A DNA stretch of 6,470 bases from Holophaga sp. (GTDB lineage Bacteria; Acidobacteriota; Holophagae; Holophagales; Holophagaceae). Made by a program: the position numbers and the translations under genes. Below the pieces are notes generated by a model, which searched no databases, was not told the DNA's origin, and worked only from the letters and a program-made list of their open reading frames with translations. Numbering within the stretch: the first letter of the stretch is position 1; every line of letters starts with the position of its first letter. This document shows, piece by piece, positions 1-6,470 of this stretch. The stretch lies in NCBI GenBank assembly GCA_031292735.1, contig JARLGP010000081.1:1-6470 (forward strand), written 5' to 3'.

Positions 1-2635
1 CATGCGCATCTGGATGGATCCCGACAAGCTGGTCAGCTACGGCCTGACCCCGGACGATCTGAGCCAGGCGCTCAAGTCATACAATGCCCAGGTTTCCGCC
101 GGCCAGATCGGGGGACTCCCGGCGGTGAAGGGCCAGACCCTGAACGTCACCCTGAACGTCCAGGAGATGCTCCAGACCCCGGCGCAGTTCGAGCACATCC
201 CGATCCGGATCAACAGCGACGGCTCCACCATCCGGATCAAGGACGTGGCCCGGGCCGAAATGGGCACCGAGTCCTACCAGACCCAGACCCAGTCCGATGG
301 CCACCCGGCCGCGGGCATGATCATACGCCTGGCCGCCGGCGCCAACGCCCTGGACACGTCCAAGAACATCAAGGCCAAGATGAACGAGCTGTCCCGCTAC
401 TTCCCCAACGGGGTGGTGGTCTCCTATCCCTATGAGACGACGCCGTTCGTGTCCGTGGCCATCCGCGAGGTGGCCAAGACCCTGATCGAGGCGGTGGTCC
501 TGGTGTTCTTCGTGATGCTGCTGTTCCTGGGCGACATCCGGGCCACCCTGGTGCCCACCATCGCCGTCCCGGTGGTGCTGCTGGGCACCTTCGCCATGCT
601 CCAGTACGCCGGCATGTCCATCAACATGCTCACCATGTTCGCCATGGTGCTGGCCATCGGACTGCTGGTGGACGACGCCATCGTGGTGGTGGAGAACGTC
701 GAGCGGATCATGCACGAGGAGGGCCTGCCGGCCCGAGAGGCCACCATCAAGTCCATGGAGCAGGTGACCAGCGCCCTGGTCGGCATCGGCCTGGTGCTGG
801 CCGCGGTGTTCGGCCCCATGGCCTTCTTCGGCGGCTCCACCGGCATCATCTACCGCCAGTTCTCCGTCACCCTGATCACCGCCATGCTGTTGTCGGTGGT
901 GGTGGCCCTGGTGCTGACCCCGTCGCTGTGCATCACCTTCCTCAGACCGGCGCGGAAGAAGAAGCATGCCTCGAGACATGCCGGGTGGTCGGCGACCCGG
1001 CCGTTCTTCCAGTGGTTCGACCACAAATTCGACAAGCTGCGGGACACCTACCTGGCCCTGGTCGGGCACGTCCTGGGCAAGACCCTGCGCTACGTCATGG
1101 TCTATGCGGCGATCGTGGTCGGCGTGGTGCTCCTGTTCCGAGGCCTGCCGTCGGCCTACGTGCCGGACGAGGACCAGGGCTCGGTGCTGGTCATGGCGAT
1201 GCTGCCGCCCGGCGCGCCCCTGGAGCGCACCGAACAGGTGATGAATGACGTCAGGCAGCACTTCCTGACGGACCAGAAGGACGCCGTGAAATCCTGCATG
1301 ACCGTGGCCGGCTACGGCACGGCCGGGATCGGCCAGAACACCGGCATGGCGTTCGTCAAGCTGAAGGACTGGGACCTGCGCACTAAGCCGGAGCTCAAGG
1401 TGGAGTCGGTGGTCGGAAAGGCCATGGCCGTCTTCAGCCGCCGGCGCGATGCGGTGGTGTTCGCCTTCGCCCCGCCGCCGGTGATCGAGCTGGGCACATC
1501 CACCGGCTTCGATTTCGAACTGCAGGACCGCGGCGGACTGGGTCACGCCGCGCTCATGCAGGCGAGCGGCCAGTTGATGGGCATGGCCATGAAGAATCCG
1601 GTCCTGAAGTCGGTGCGACCCAACGCTTTCGACGACCTGCCGCAGTACGACGTCCACGTCGACTACGACCGGGCCGGCGCCCTGGGCGTTCCGGTGGACC
1701 AGATCAACGACACCCTCTCCACCGCCTGGGGAAGCGCCTACGTGAACGACTTCAGCGACAAGGGCCGGGTCAAGCGGGTCTACCTGCAGGCCGACGCCCC
1801 GTTCCGCAGCCAGCTTGAGGACCTGAACCGCCTTTACGTGCGCAACAACAAGAACGCCATGACTCCCTTCTCCGCCTTCTCGACCGGGCAGTGGAGCTAC
1901 GGCTCTCCCAGTCTGCAGCGCTACAACTCGTTCCCGTCCGTTGAGTTCATGGGGGAGGCGGCGCCCGGCAGGAGCACCGGCGAGGCCATGCAGGCCATGG
2001 AAGACATGGCCCGGAACCTGCCCAAGGGGATCGGCTTCGACTGTACCGCGCTGTCCTTCCAGGAACGCATCGCCAGCGCCCAGGGGTCGATGCTCTACGC
2101 TTGCTCGGTGCTGGTGATCTTCCTGTGCGTGGCGGCCCTGTTCGAGAGCTGGACCATCCCCTTCGTCAACCTGCTGATGCTTCCCCTGGGGGTGTTCGGC
2201 GCCCTGGCGGCCACCAGCCTGCGCGGCCTGCCCAACGACGTCTACTTCAAGATCGGCTTCCTGACCACCATGGGGCTGTCCACCAAGAACGCCATCCTGA
2301 TCATCCAGTTCATCATGGACCAGATGCGCCAGGGACAGGCCCTCATCCCGGCCACCCTGGCCGCCATCAAGATCCGCTTCCGCCCGGTGATCATGACCTC
2401 CCTGGCCTTCTTCCTGGGCACCCTGCCGCTGGCCCTGGCCCATGGGGCCGGCGCCGGCGCCATGAAGGGGATCGGGACCGCGGTGACCGGCGGCATGATC
2501 TCGGCCACTGTCATCGACTTGGTCTTCATCCCGATGTTCTTCGTCCTGATTTCCCGCGCCTTCGGCCGCAAGGCCTCCGGCGGCGAGACCGTTCCCCCCG
2601 GAACCTCCGGTACCCTGGAAGGAGAACGGCCATGA
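1..2635 (+). CDS. RND multidrug efflux transporter, AcrB/MexB type (HAE1 family), 5' partial
   Basis: This is the inner-membrane, proton-driven pump of a tripartite efflux system. The first complete codon is at base 2. The protein opens with MRIWMDPDKL, which matches AcrB near residue 184, so about 180 residues (TM1 and part of the porter domain) lie outside and the ATG at base 2 is internal. In visible numbering, TM2-TM6 lie at about 157-315, TM7 at 361-381, and TM8-TM12 at about 696-850; the second large periplasmic region lies between TM7 and TM8. The proton-relay residues are all present: Asp224-Asp225 in TM4 (LLVDDAIVVVENVER), Lys762 in TM10 (LSTKNAIL), and Arg792 and Thr799 in TM11 (AcrB D407, D408, K940, R971 and T978). 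The GQNTGMAFVKLKDW motif at about 444-457 is typical of the family. Total length would be about 1,060 residues, normal for HAE1. The switch loop is unusual (see findings). The gene overlaps the outer-membrane channel gene by 4 bases. The substrate cannot be told from sequence; solvents, drugs, dyes or bile-like compounds are typical of the family. Confidence 0.97.
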   Translation, partial: MRIWMDPDKLVSYGLTPDDLSQALKSYNAQVSAGQIGGLPAVKGQTLNVTLNVQEMLQTPAQFEHIPIRINSDGSTIRIKDVARAEMGTESYQTQTQSDGHPAAGMIIRLAAGANALDTSKNIKAKMNELSRYFPNGVVVSYPYETTPFVSVAIREVAKTLIEAVVLVFFVMLLFLGDIRATLVPTIAVPVVLLGTFAMLQYAGMSINMLTMFAMVLAIGLLVDDAIVVVENVERIMHEEGLPAREATIKSMEQVTSALVGIGLVLAAVFGPMAFFGGSTGIIYRQFSVTLITAMLLSVVVALVLTPSLCITFLRPARKKKHASRHAGWSATRPFFQWFDHKFDKLRDTYLALVGHVLGKTLRYVMVYAAIVVGVVLLFRGLPSAYVPDEDQGSVLVMAMLPPGAPLERTEQVMNDVRQHFLTDQKDAVKSCMTVAGYGTAGIGQNTGMAFVKLKDWDLRTKPELKVESVVGKAMAVFSRRRDAVVFAFAPPPVIELGTSTGFDFELQDRGGLGHAALMQASGQLMGMAMKNPVLKSVRPNAFDDLPQYDVHVDYDRAGALGVPVDQINDTLSTAWGSAYVNDFSDKGRVKRVYLQADAPFRSQLEDLNRLYVRNNKNAMTPFSAFSTGQWSYGSPSLQRYNSFPSVEFMGEAAPGRSTGEAMQAMEDMARNLPKGIGFDCTALSFQERIASAQGSMLYACSVLVIFLCVAALFESWTIPFVNLLMLPLGVFGALAATSLRGLPNDVYFKIGFLTTMGLSTKNAILIIQFIMDQMRQGQALIPATLAAIKIRFRPVIMTSLAFFLGTLPLALAHGAGAGAMKGIGTAVTGGMISATVIDLVFIPMFFVLISRAFGRKASGGETVPPGTSGTLEGERP
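2617..2624 (+). promoter_or_regulatory. Ribosome binding site of the outer-membrane channel gene, with ATGA stop/start overlap
   Basis: GGAAGGAG lies 7 bases before the ATG at 2632 and is close to the ideal anti-16S sequence. It fixes the start of the channel gene, because the open frame continues far upstream inside the transporter gene. The transporter TGA (2633-2635) overlaps this ATG as ATGA, an arrangement known to allow translational coupling. The two proteins are therefore probably made together from one mRNA. Confidence 0.85.
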
Positions 2636-4053
2636 CCGCCCGCCGTCTTTACCCCACGCTCCTGGCCGCCCTGGCCCTCGCCGGATGCTCCATGGCGCCG
2701 CGCTACAGCGCGCCGGCGTCGCCGGTGCCCGGAACCTTCCCCGGGCAGCCCGCCGCGGTCTCCTCCGGGAAGCCCGCAGCGGCCCCCTCCGGACCGGCCG
2801 CCGCCGACCTGGAGTGGAAGTCGTTCTACGCCGATCCGCGGCTGCAGCGGGTGCTGGACCTGGCCCTGGCCAACAACCGGGACTTCCGGGTGGCCGGCCT
2901 GAACATCGAAAAGGCCGCCGCCTACTATCGGATCCAGCGCGCCGCGCTGCTGCCGACGGTGAATGCCGGCGGCAGCTACTACCGGGGCTCGGTGTCCGCC
3001 ACCACAGGGGGCATGGTCCCCGGGATGGGCCTCTCGGTGGGGATCAGCTCCTGGGAGATGGACTTCTTCGGCCGGCTGAACAGCCTGCGGCAGGAGGCCC
3101 TGCAGAACTACCTGGCCACGGAGCAGGCGCAACGGTCGTCCCGGATCGCCCTGCTGGCCCAGGTGGCCAACGGCTACCTGACGCTGGCCGGCGACCAGGA
3201 GTCGCTGAAACTGGCCCAGGCCACCGTGGACAGCCAGGGCAGCACCTACGATCTGACGCAGCGCCGCTTCCTGGTGGGCGCAGCTTCGGAGATCGACGCC
3301 CGCCGCGCCCAGATCAGCCTGGAAAGCGCCCGGGTGGACCTGGCCAGCTACACCCGGACGGTGGCGCTGGACCGCTCCAACCTGGACCTGCTGGTGGGGA
3401 CCACCGTGCCGGCCGACCTGCTGCCTGAAAACCTGAGCGGCATCGCGCCCTTGCGCGAGGACTTCGCCGTCGGCCTGCCTTCGGAGGTGCTGCTGAGCCG
3501 GCCTGACATCCTTCAGGCCGAGGACCAGCTCAAGGCCGCCAACGCCGATATCGGCGCCGCCCGGGCGGCCCTGTTCCCCAGCATCACCCTCACCACCACC
3601 GCCGGCACCAGCGGCGCCAGCCTGAACGCCATGTTCAGGTCGGGATCCAACTACTGGCTGATCTATCCCCAGATCAACCTGCCGATCTTCGACTACGGCT
3701 CCCGCCGGGCCAAACTGAAGACCTCCAAGATCGAGCGCGAGATCTACGTGGCCCAGTACGAAAAGGCGATCCAGACCGCGTTCAAGGAAGTGCGTGACGC
3801 CCTGGCCCAGCGCGACACCCTGCGCCAGCAGAGGGTGGCCCAGGCCGCCCTGGCCCAGGCCAGCGAGGTCACCTACCGGCTGACCAAGGCCCGCTACGAC
3901 GTGGGCATGGACAGCAGCCTCAGCGTCCTGGACGCCCAGCGCACGTCCAATTCCGCCGAACAGACGCTCATCTCCTTGCGCCAGCAGGAACTGGGCAACC
4001 TGGTCACCCTCTACAAGGTCGTGGGCGGCGGCACCCGGGGCGGAAAGCCGTGA
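2632..4053 (+). CDS. Outer-membrane efflux lipoprotein, OprM-like (NodT/TolC superfamily)
   Basis: Complete, 473 residues, close to the usual OprM size. It forms the trimeric outer-membrane channel and periplasmic tunnel through which the RND pump exports its substrates. The N-terminus is a lipoprotein signal: Arg4-Arg5, a hydrophobic stretch, then lipobox L16-A17-G18 followed by Cys19, the expected lipidation site. Ser20 at +2 fits sorting to the outer membrane. A Pro/Ala/Ser-rich stretch (about 22-58) precedes two outer-membrane efflux protein repeats at about 68-258 and 282-464. Family motifs include WEMDFFGRL (141-149), YLATEQAQRS (160-169), LLSRPDILQAE (287-297), ANADIGAARAALFPSI (303-318), INLPIFDYG (348-356), AQYEKAIQTAF (374-384) and the terminal LYKVVGGG. 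Several of these closely resemble Pseudomonas OprM as I remember it. The start is set by the strong ribosome binding site and by the signal peptide. The gene sits directly behind its pump gene, as in mexAB-oprM. The exact orthologue name is not assigned. Confidence 0.97.
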   Translation: MTARRLYPTLLAALALAGCSMAPRYSAPASPVPGTFPGQPAAVSSGKPAAAPSGPAAADLEWKSFYADPRLQRVLDLALANNRDFRVAGLNIEKAAAYYRIQRAALLPTVNAGGSYYRGSVSATTGGMVPGMGLSVGISSWEMDFFGRLNSLRQEALQNYLATEQAQRSSRIALLAQVANGYLTLAGDQESLKLAQATVDSQGSTYDLTQRRFLVGAASEIDARRAQISLESARVDLASYTRTVALDRSNLDLLVGTTVPADLLPENLSGIAPLREDFAVGLPSEVLLSRPDILQAEDQLKAANADIGAARAALFPSITLTTTAGTSGASLNAMFRSGSNYWLIYPQINLPIFDYGSRRAKLKTSKIEREIYVAQYEKAIQTAFKEVRDALAQRDTLRQQRVAQAALAQASEVTYRLTKARYDVGMDSSLSVLDAQRTSNSAEQTLISLRQQELGNLVTLYKVVGGGTRGGKP

Positions 4054-4067
4054 ACGGAACCCGTTCA
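4051..4067. terminator. Stop-codon inverted repeat between convergent genes (possible bidirectional terminator)
   Basis: TGAACGG (4051-4057) and CCGTTCA (4061-4067) are perfect reverse complements separated by AAC. This gives a 7-bp stem with a 3-base loop. The TGA of the channel gene is the left end of the stem, and the TGA of the kinase gene (TCA on the plus strand) is the right end. No T-run of the kind seen in a classical intrinsic terminator follows on either strand; the minus-strand side has only TTT a few bases on. An alternative 6-bp pairing, GGAACC (4056-4061) with GGTTCC (4081-4086), is also possible. A role in ending transcription or protecting 3' ends is inferred from position. 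Confidence 0.4.
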
Positions 4068-6470
4068 GCTCCGGCCGACCGGTTCCAGATGCTTCTGCAA
4101 CTCGGCCATGCTGAACGGTTTTGACAGGAGCGTAACCCCCGGGTAGGCGTCGAGGAGGTCCATGGCGGCCTGATCGGCCCGCCCGGTGGCCAGCAGCACC
4201 GGCACCCCGGGGAGCAGGGCGCGGATCCGCGGCAGGGTTCCGGCGCCGCCCAGGCCGGGCATGTTCATGTCCAGGATCACCAGGTCGGGCCGGTAGCCGG
4301 ACTGCAGCTCCTGCAGGGCCGCTTCGCCGCTGCCTGCCACCCGGGCCCGGTGCCCCATGATCTCCAGCAGGGCCTCCGTGGAGCTCTGGACCAGGTCGTC
4401 GTCGTCCACCAGCAGGATGGCCAGGCCCCGGTGGCCGGGGGCCGGCTCGGGCGCGGGTTCGGGGGTGGCCGGCGGGGCGGGCGCGGCGGCGGGGAACAGC
4501 ATCCGCACGCAGGTGCCGCGGCCCGGCTCGCTGAGCAGTTCCATCTGCCCGTGATGGGCCTTGACCGCGCTGTAGACCATGGACAGGCCCAGCCCGGTGC
4601 CCTTGCCCGGCTTCTTGGTGGTGAAGAAGGGGTCCAGGGCCTTGTCCAGCACCTCCCTGGGCATGCCGCAGCCGTCGTCCTGCACCTGGATCTCCACGCT
4701 GCCGTCCTCCAGGTTGCGGGAGCGGAGGGTGAGGGTGCCGCCCCCCTCCATGGCGTCCACCGCGTTGACGCAGAGGTTCATGAAGGCGTTGGCCAAGGCG
4801 CTGGGGTCCCCGGACACCGGCCGCAGCCCGGGGGCCAGGTCCAGCTCAAGGTCCACCTTGGACAGGGTGGTGCGCTCCAGCAGGTGCACATCGTCCCGGA
4901 GCAGCGCGTTGAGATCCAGCTCGCGCACCTCGGCCGGGCTTTGCCGGGCGAAGCTCAGCAGGCTCTGGACCATCTTGCCGCCGCGTTCGGCGGCCTGGAT
5001 GATGGTGCCCAGGGCCCGGTGGATCCGGCTGCCGGGGGGCTGGGTTTCGATGCTGGCGGAGGCCAGGCCCAGGATGGCCCCCAGCACGTTGTTCATGTCG
5101 TGCGCCACCCCTCCCGCCAGGCTGCCCAGGCTTTCCATCTTCTGGGCCTGCTGGAGCTGGGCCTGGAGATGGCGCTGCTGCTGCTCGATCAGCTTGTGTT
5201 TCTCCCGGCCGCGCAGCACCATGATGCCGAACGCCAGGTCTCCGGCCAGCTCCTCCAGAAGGCGGATCTCCCCGGGGGGGAAGGCGTCGGCCTCCCTGGA
5301 GTAGATGCACAGCACGCCGAAGGTGGTGGCGTCCCCGGCCTTGAGCGGCAGGCCGAGGAAGGAACGGGAGCCCAGGTTCCGGGCCCGGTCCTGCCAGGGA
5401 CGGGCCTGGCTCTTGTCGGTGAAGTCCTGGACGCAGACGCTGGCGCCGGTGCGGATGATCTCGCTGGCCGGGGCCGGATCGGAATCGGCCCAGGTGGGGC
5501 CGGCCAGGTTGATGCTGCCGTCCTCCGCCCCGACCCAGGCCACCGGGCGCACCGTCCGCGCCGCATCGTGCTCGGCAAAGCCCACCCAGGCCATGTGGTA
5601 GCCGGCCTCCTGGCACACGATCCGGCAGATCTCCCGCAGCAGGGTCGGCTCGTCCTCGGTGCGCATCAGGGTCTGGTTGCAGATGCTCACTGCCCGCAGT
5701 TCCCGGTTCAGCCGGCGCAGGGCCTCGGTGCGCTGGCGCACGATGCGCCGCAGCATCCACACCCACAGCAGGAGCAGGGCCAGCAGCCCGGCGGAGGCGG
5801 TGGCGATGGCGGCCGCGATGGTGAGGTCCCGCCGGGTGAGGAGCGGGGCGCCGAACCAGCGCCGGTCGATGGTCTGGTACTCGAACCGGGAGATGGCCTT
5901 GAAGCCGCGCTCGACCGCATCCAGGAGCGCCGTGTCGCCCTTGCGCACCGCGCGGTGCAGTTCGCCGTGGTACAGCGGCGCGCTTTCCCGGAACAGGTCC
6001 TGGATGCCCATCTGGATGAGGTAGTACAAGGCCGGCGGTTTATCCACCGTGAACACCTTGATCCGGCCGTCGCGCGCCGCACCAATGATCCCTTCGTAAC
6101 TATCGTAAAGAATGATGTTCGATACTCCGTTGGCCTTGAGAATAGCAACGGAATTGTCGCCGCGTTTGGCGCCAACAATGAATCCTGACAGGTCGTTGGG
6201 TCCTCTGATTCCTGACAGATCCTTGCTGAAGAAAATGGGCACATCAATCTGGGCATAGGGGCTGGAGAAATCATAGACGGATTTCCGTTGTTCGCTGGCG
6301 AACATGGTGTCGATCACGTCGCCTTCGCCGGCTTGCATCCGCTGCTGGGCCTTGGCCCACGCCATGGCTTCGATCCGAACCTGGATTCCGGTGTGCTTTT
6401 CCCAAAGGGCCCATTGGTCCACCAGGATCCCCTTGAGGCTTCCGTTGGCCGCCCGGAAGATGTAGGGCGG
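4065..6470 (-). CDS. Hybrid sensor histidine kinase: SBP_bac_3-like sensor, TM, GAF, HisKA, HATPase, receiver (5' partial)
   Basis: This is a membrane-bound hybrid kinase that would sense a periplasmic ligand and pass phosphate from His to its own receiver Asp. The frame stays open to the window edge. The GTG at 6422 is not the start: the 16 codons before it read PPYIF...GILVDQW, a typical part of a family 3 solute-binding domain. Visible residues are counted from base 6470. The periplasmic solute-binding-like domain is 1 to ~208, followed by a TM helix at ~217-240, a GAF domain at ~268-420, a Gln-rich coiled linker at ~423-448, and the dimerization/phosphoacceptor helix with GGVAHDMNN, His457 (bases 5100-5102). 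The ATPase domain (~540-662) has N-box N565/N569, G1 DGCGM (599-603), F-box DPFFTT and G2 GKGTGLGLS (622-630). A Pro/Ala linker (~660-680) leads to a receiver (~683-798) with acidic cluster DDDD (689-692), phosphoacceptor Asp734 (4269-4271), Thr762 and Lys784. All catalytic residues are present. There is no DNA-binding or other output domain, so a downstream phosphotransfer protein or regulator is expected elsewhere. The ligand is unknown. Confidence 0.95.
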   Translation of the reverse strand, partial: PPYIFRAANGSLKGILVDQWALWEKHTGIQVRIEAMAWAKAQQRMQAGEGDVIDTMFASEQRKSVYDFSSPYAQIDVPIFFSKDLSGIRGPNDLSGFIVGAKRGDNSVAILKANGVSNIILYDSYEGIIGAARDGRIKVFTVDKPPALYYLIQMGIQDLFRESAPLYHGELHRAVRKGDTALLDAVERGFKAISRFEYQTIDRRWFGAPLLTRRDLTIAAAIATASAGLLALLLLWVWMLRRIVRQRTEALRRLNRELRAVSICNQTLMRTEDEPTLLREICRIVCQEAGYHMAWVGFAEHDAARTVRPVAWVGAEDGSINLAGPTWADSDPAPASEIIRTGASVCVQDFTDKSQARPWQDRARNLGSRSFLGLPLKAGDATTFGVLCIYSREADAFPPGEIRLLEELAGDLAFGIMVLRGREKHKLIEQQQRHLQAQLQQAQKMESLGSLAGGVAHDMNNVLGAILGLASASIETQPPGSRIHRALGTIIQAAERGGKMVQSLLSFARQSPAEVRELDLNALLRDDVHLLERTTLSKVDLELDLAPGLRPVSGDPSALANAFMNLCVNAVDAMEGGGTLTLRSRNLEDGSVEIQVQDDGCGMPREVLDKALDPFFTTKKPGKGTGLGLSMVYSAVKAHHGQMELLSEPGRGTCVRMLFPAAAPAPPATPEPAPEPAPGHRGLAILLVDDDDLVQSSTEALLEIMGHRARVAGSGEAALQELQSGYRPDLVILDMNMPGLGGAGTLPRIRALLPGVPVLLATGRADQAAMDLLDAYPGVTLLSKPFSMAELQKHLEPVGRS
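4437..4494 (+). other. G-rich tract with potential quadruplex, encoding the Pro/Ala linker of the kinase
   Basis: The plus strand, which is the template strand of the kinase gene, carries seven runs of three or more G in 58 bases: 4437-4441, 4449-4451, 4455-4457, 4461-4465, 4474-4477, 4479-4481 and 4491-4494. The first four have loops of 7, 3 and 3 bases and so fit the G3+N1-7 quadruplex pattern. The simplest explanation is Pro, Ala and Gly codons in a high-GC gene, encoding the flexible linker between the ATPase and receiver domains. Structure formation is not shown. Confidence 0.3.
6081..6300. other. Low-GC patch inside the sensor domain of the kinase gene
   Basis: A hand count gives 108 G+C in 220 bases (49%). 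For comparison, 5701-5820 of the same gene has 91 of 120 (76%) and 6301-6360 has 39 of 60 (65%); 6001-6060 is also low at 33 of 60. In the coding frame the patch uses codons that are rare elsewhere in the window, such as AAA, GAT, ATT, GGA, TCA, AGA, GTA and CTT. It encodes the middle of the solute-binding-like domain. The reading frame is intact. Confidence 0.8.

Noticed and set aside
2..4. ATG at base 2 as the start of the RND transporter
   Set aside because: MRIWMDP aligns to the interior of AcrB-family proteins, so TM1 and the first porter segment would be missing. The gene simply begins before the window.
77..2443. 788-codon open frame on the minus strand opposite the RND transporter gene
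   Set aside because: The translation is rich in His, Gln, Gly and Arg with no recognisable domain, and the plus strand encodes an unmistakable RND transporter over the same bases. Long antisense frames are common opposite high-GC genes because A/T-containing stop codons are rare in that register.
2101..2631. Upstream extension of the channel gene frame into the transporter gene
   Set aside because: The residues before the ATG at 2632 are an out-of-frame reading of the transporter. The ribosome binding site at 2617-2624 and the lipoprotein signal peptide place the start at 2632.
4350..6188. 612-codon open frame on the plus strand opposite the kinase gene
   Set aside because: Same shadow effect. 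It is low-complexity (Gly, Gln, His, Ala) with no motifs, while the minus strand carries all the catalytic kinase and receiver motifs.
6420..6422. GTG at 6422 as the start codon of the kinase
   Set aside because: The frame continues to the window edge, and the extra 16 residues (PPYIF...GIL) match the expected body of a solute-binding domain. The GTG encodes an internal Val, and the real start with its signal sequence lies beyond 6470.
1..6470. Search for tRNA or rRNA genes, CRISPR arrays, insertion sequences or transposon ends, and phage attachment sites
   Set aside because: Nothing supporting any of these was seen by eye. Nearly every base belongs to one of three coding regions, and no intergenic stretch exceeds 11 bases.

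Overview
The window holds three protein-coding genes and almost no non-coding DNA. Base composition is high in G+C, and codons end mostly in G or C. The proteins are a three-component-type efflux pump with an outer-membrane lipoprotein channel, and a membrane-bound hybrid histidine kinase. This points to a Gram-negative (diderm) bacterium with a high-GC genome. Nothing here fixes the phylum. A proteobacterium or an acidobacterium would both fit, and this is only an impression.

Layout: (1) Bases 1-2635, plus strand: the last ~877 residues of an AcrB/MexB-type RND inner-membrane efflux transporter. Its first ~180 residues lie before the window. (2) Bases 2632-4053, plus strand: a complete OprM-type (NodT family) outer-membrane efflux lipoprotein. 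Its ATG overlaps the transporter stop codon as ATGA and has a strong ribosome binding site. The two form an operon, and a periplasmic adaptor (AcrA/MexA-like) gene would be expected just upstream of the window. (3) Bases 4065-6470, minus strand: a hybrid sensor kinase convergent with the operon. Its domain order is periplasmic solute-binding-protein-like sensor, membrane helix, GAF, histidine kinase, receiver. It runs off the right edge of the window, so its true start is not seen.

The operon and the kinase gene meet tail to tail with 11 bases between their stop codons. A perfect 7-bp inverted repeat spans the junction and contains both stop codons. The transporter and channel would work together: the RND trimer takes substrates from the inner membrane and periplasm using the proton gradient, and the lipoprotein channel passes them across the outer membrane. 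The kinase faces the other way with its own promoter outside the window, and nothing in the sequence shows that it controls the pump.

I found no clearly novel system. The points most worth checking are a sharp drop in GC confined to the sensor domain of the kinase gene, which suggests a swapped or recently acquired input module; non-standard residues in the switch loop and Phe pocket of the RND pump; and the symmetrical stop-codon hairpin between the convergent genes.
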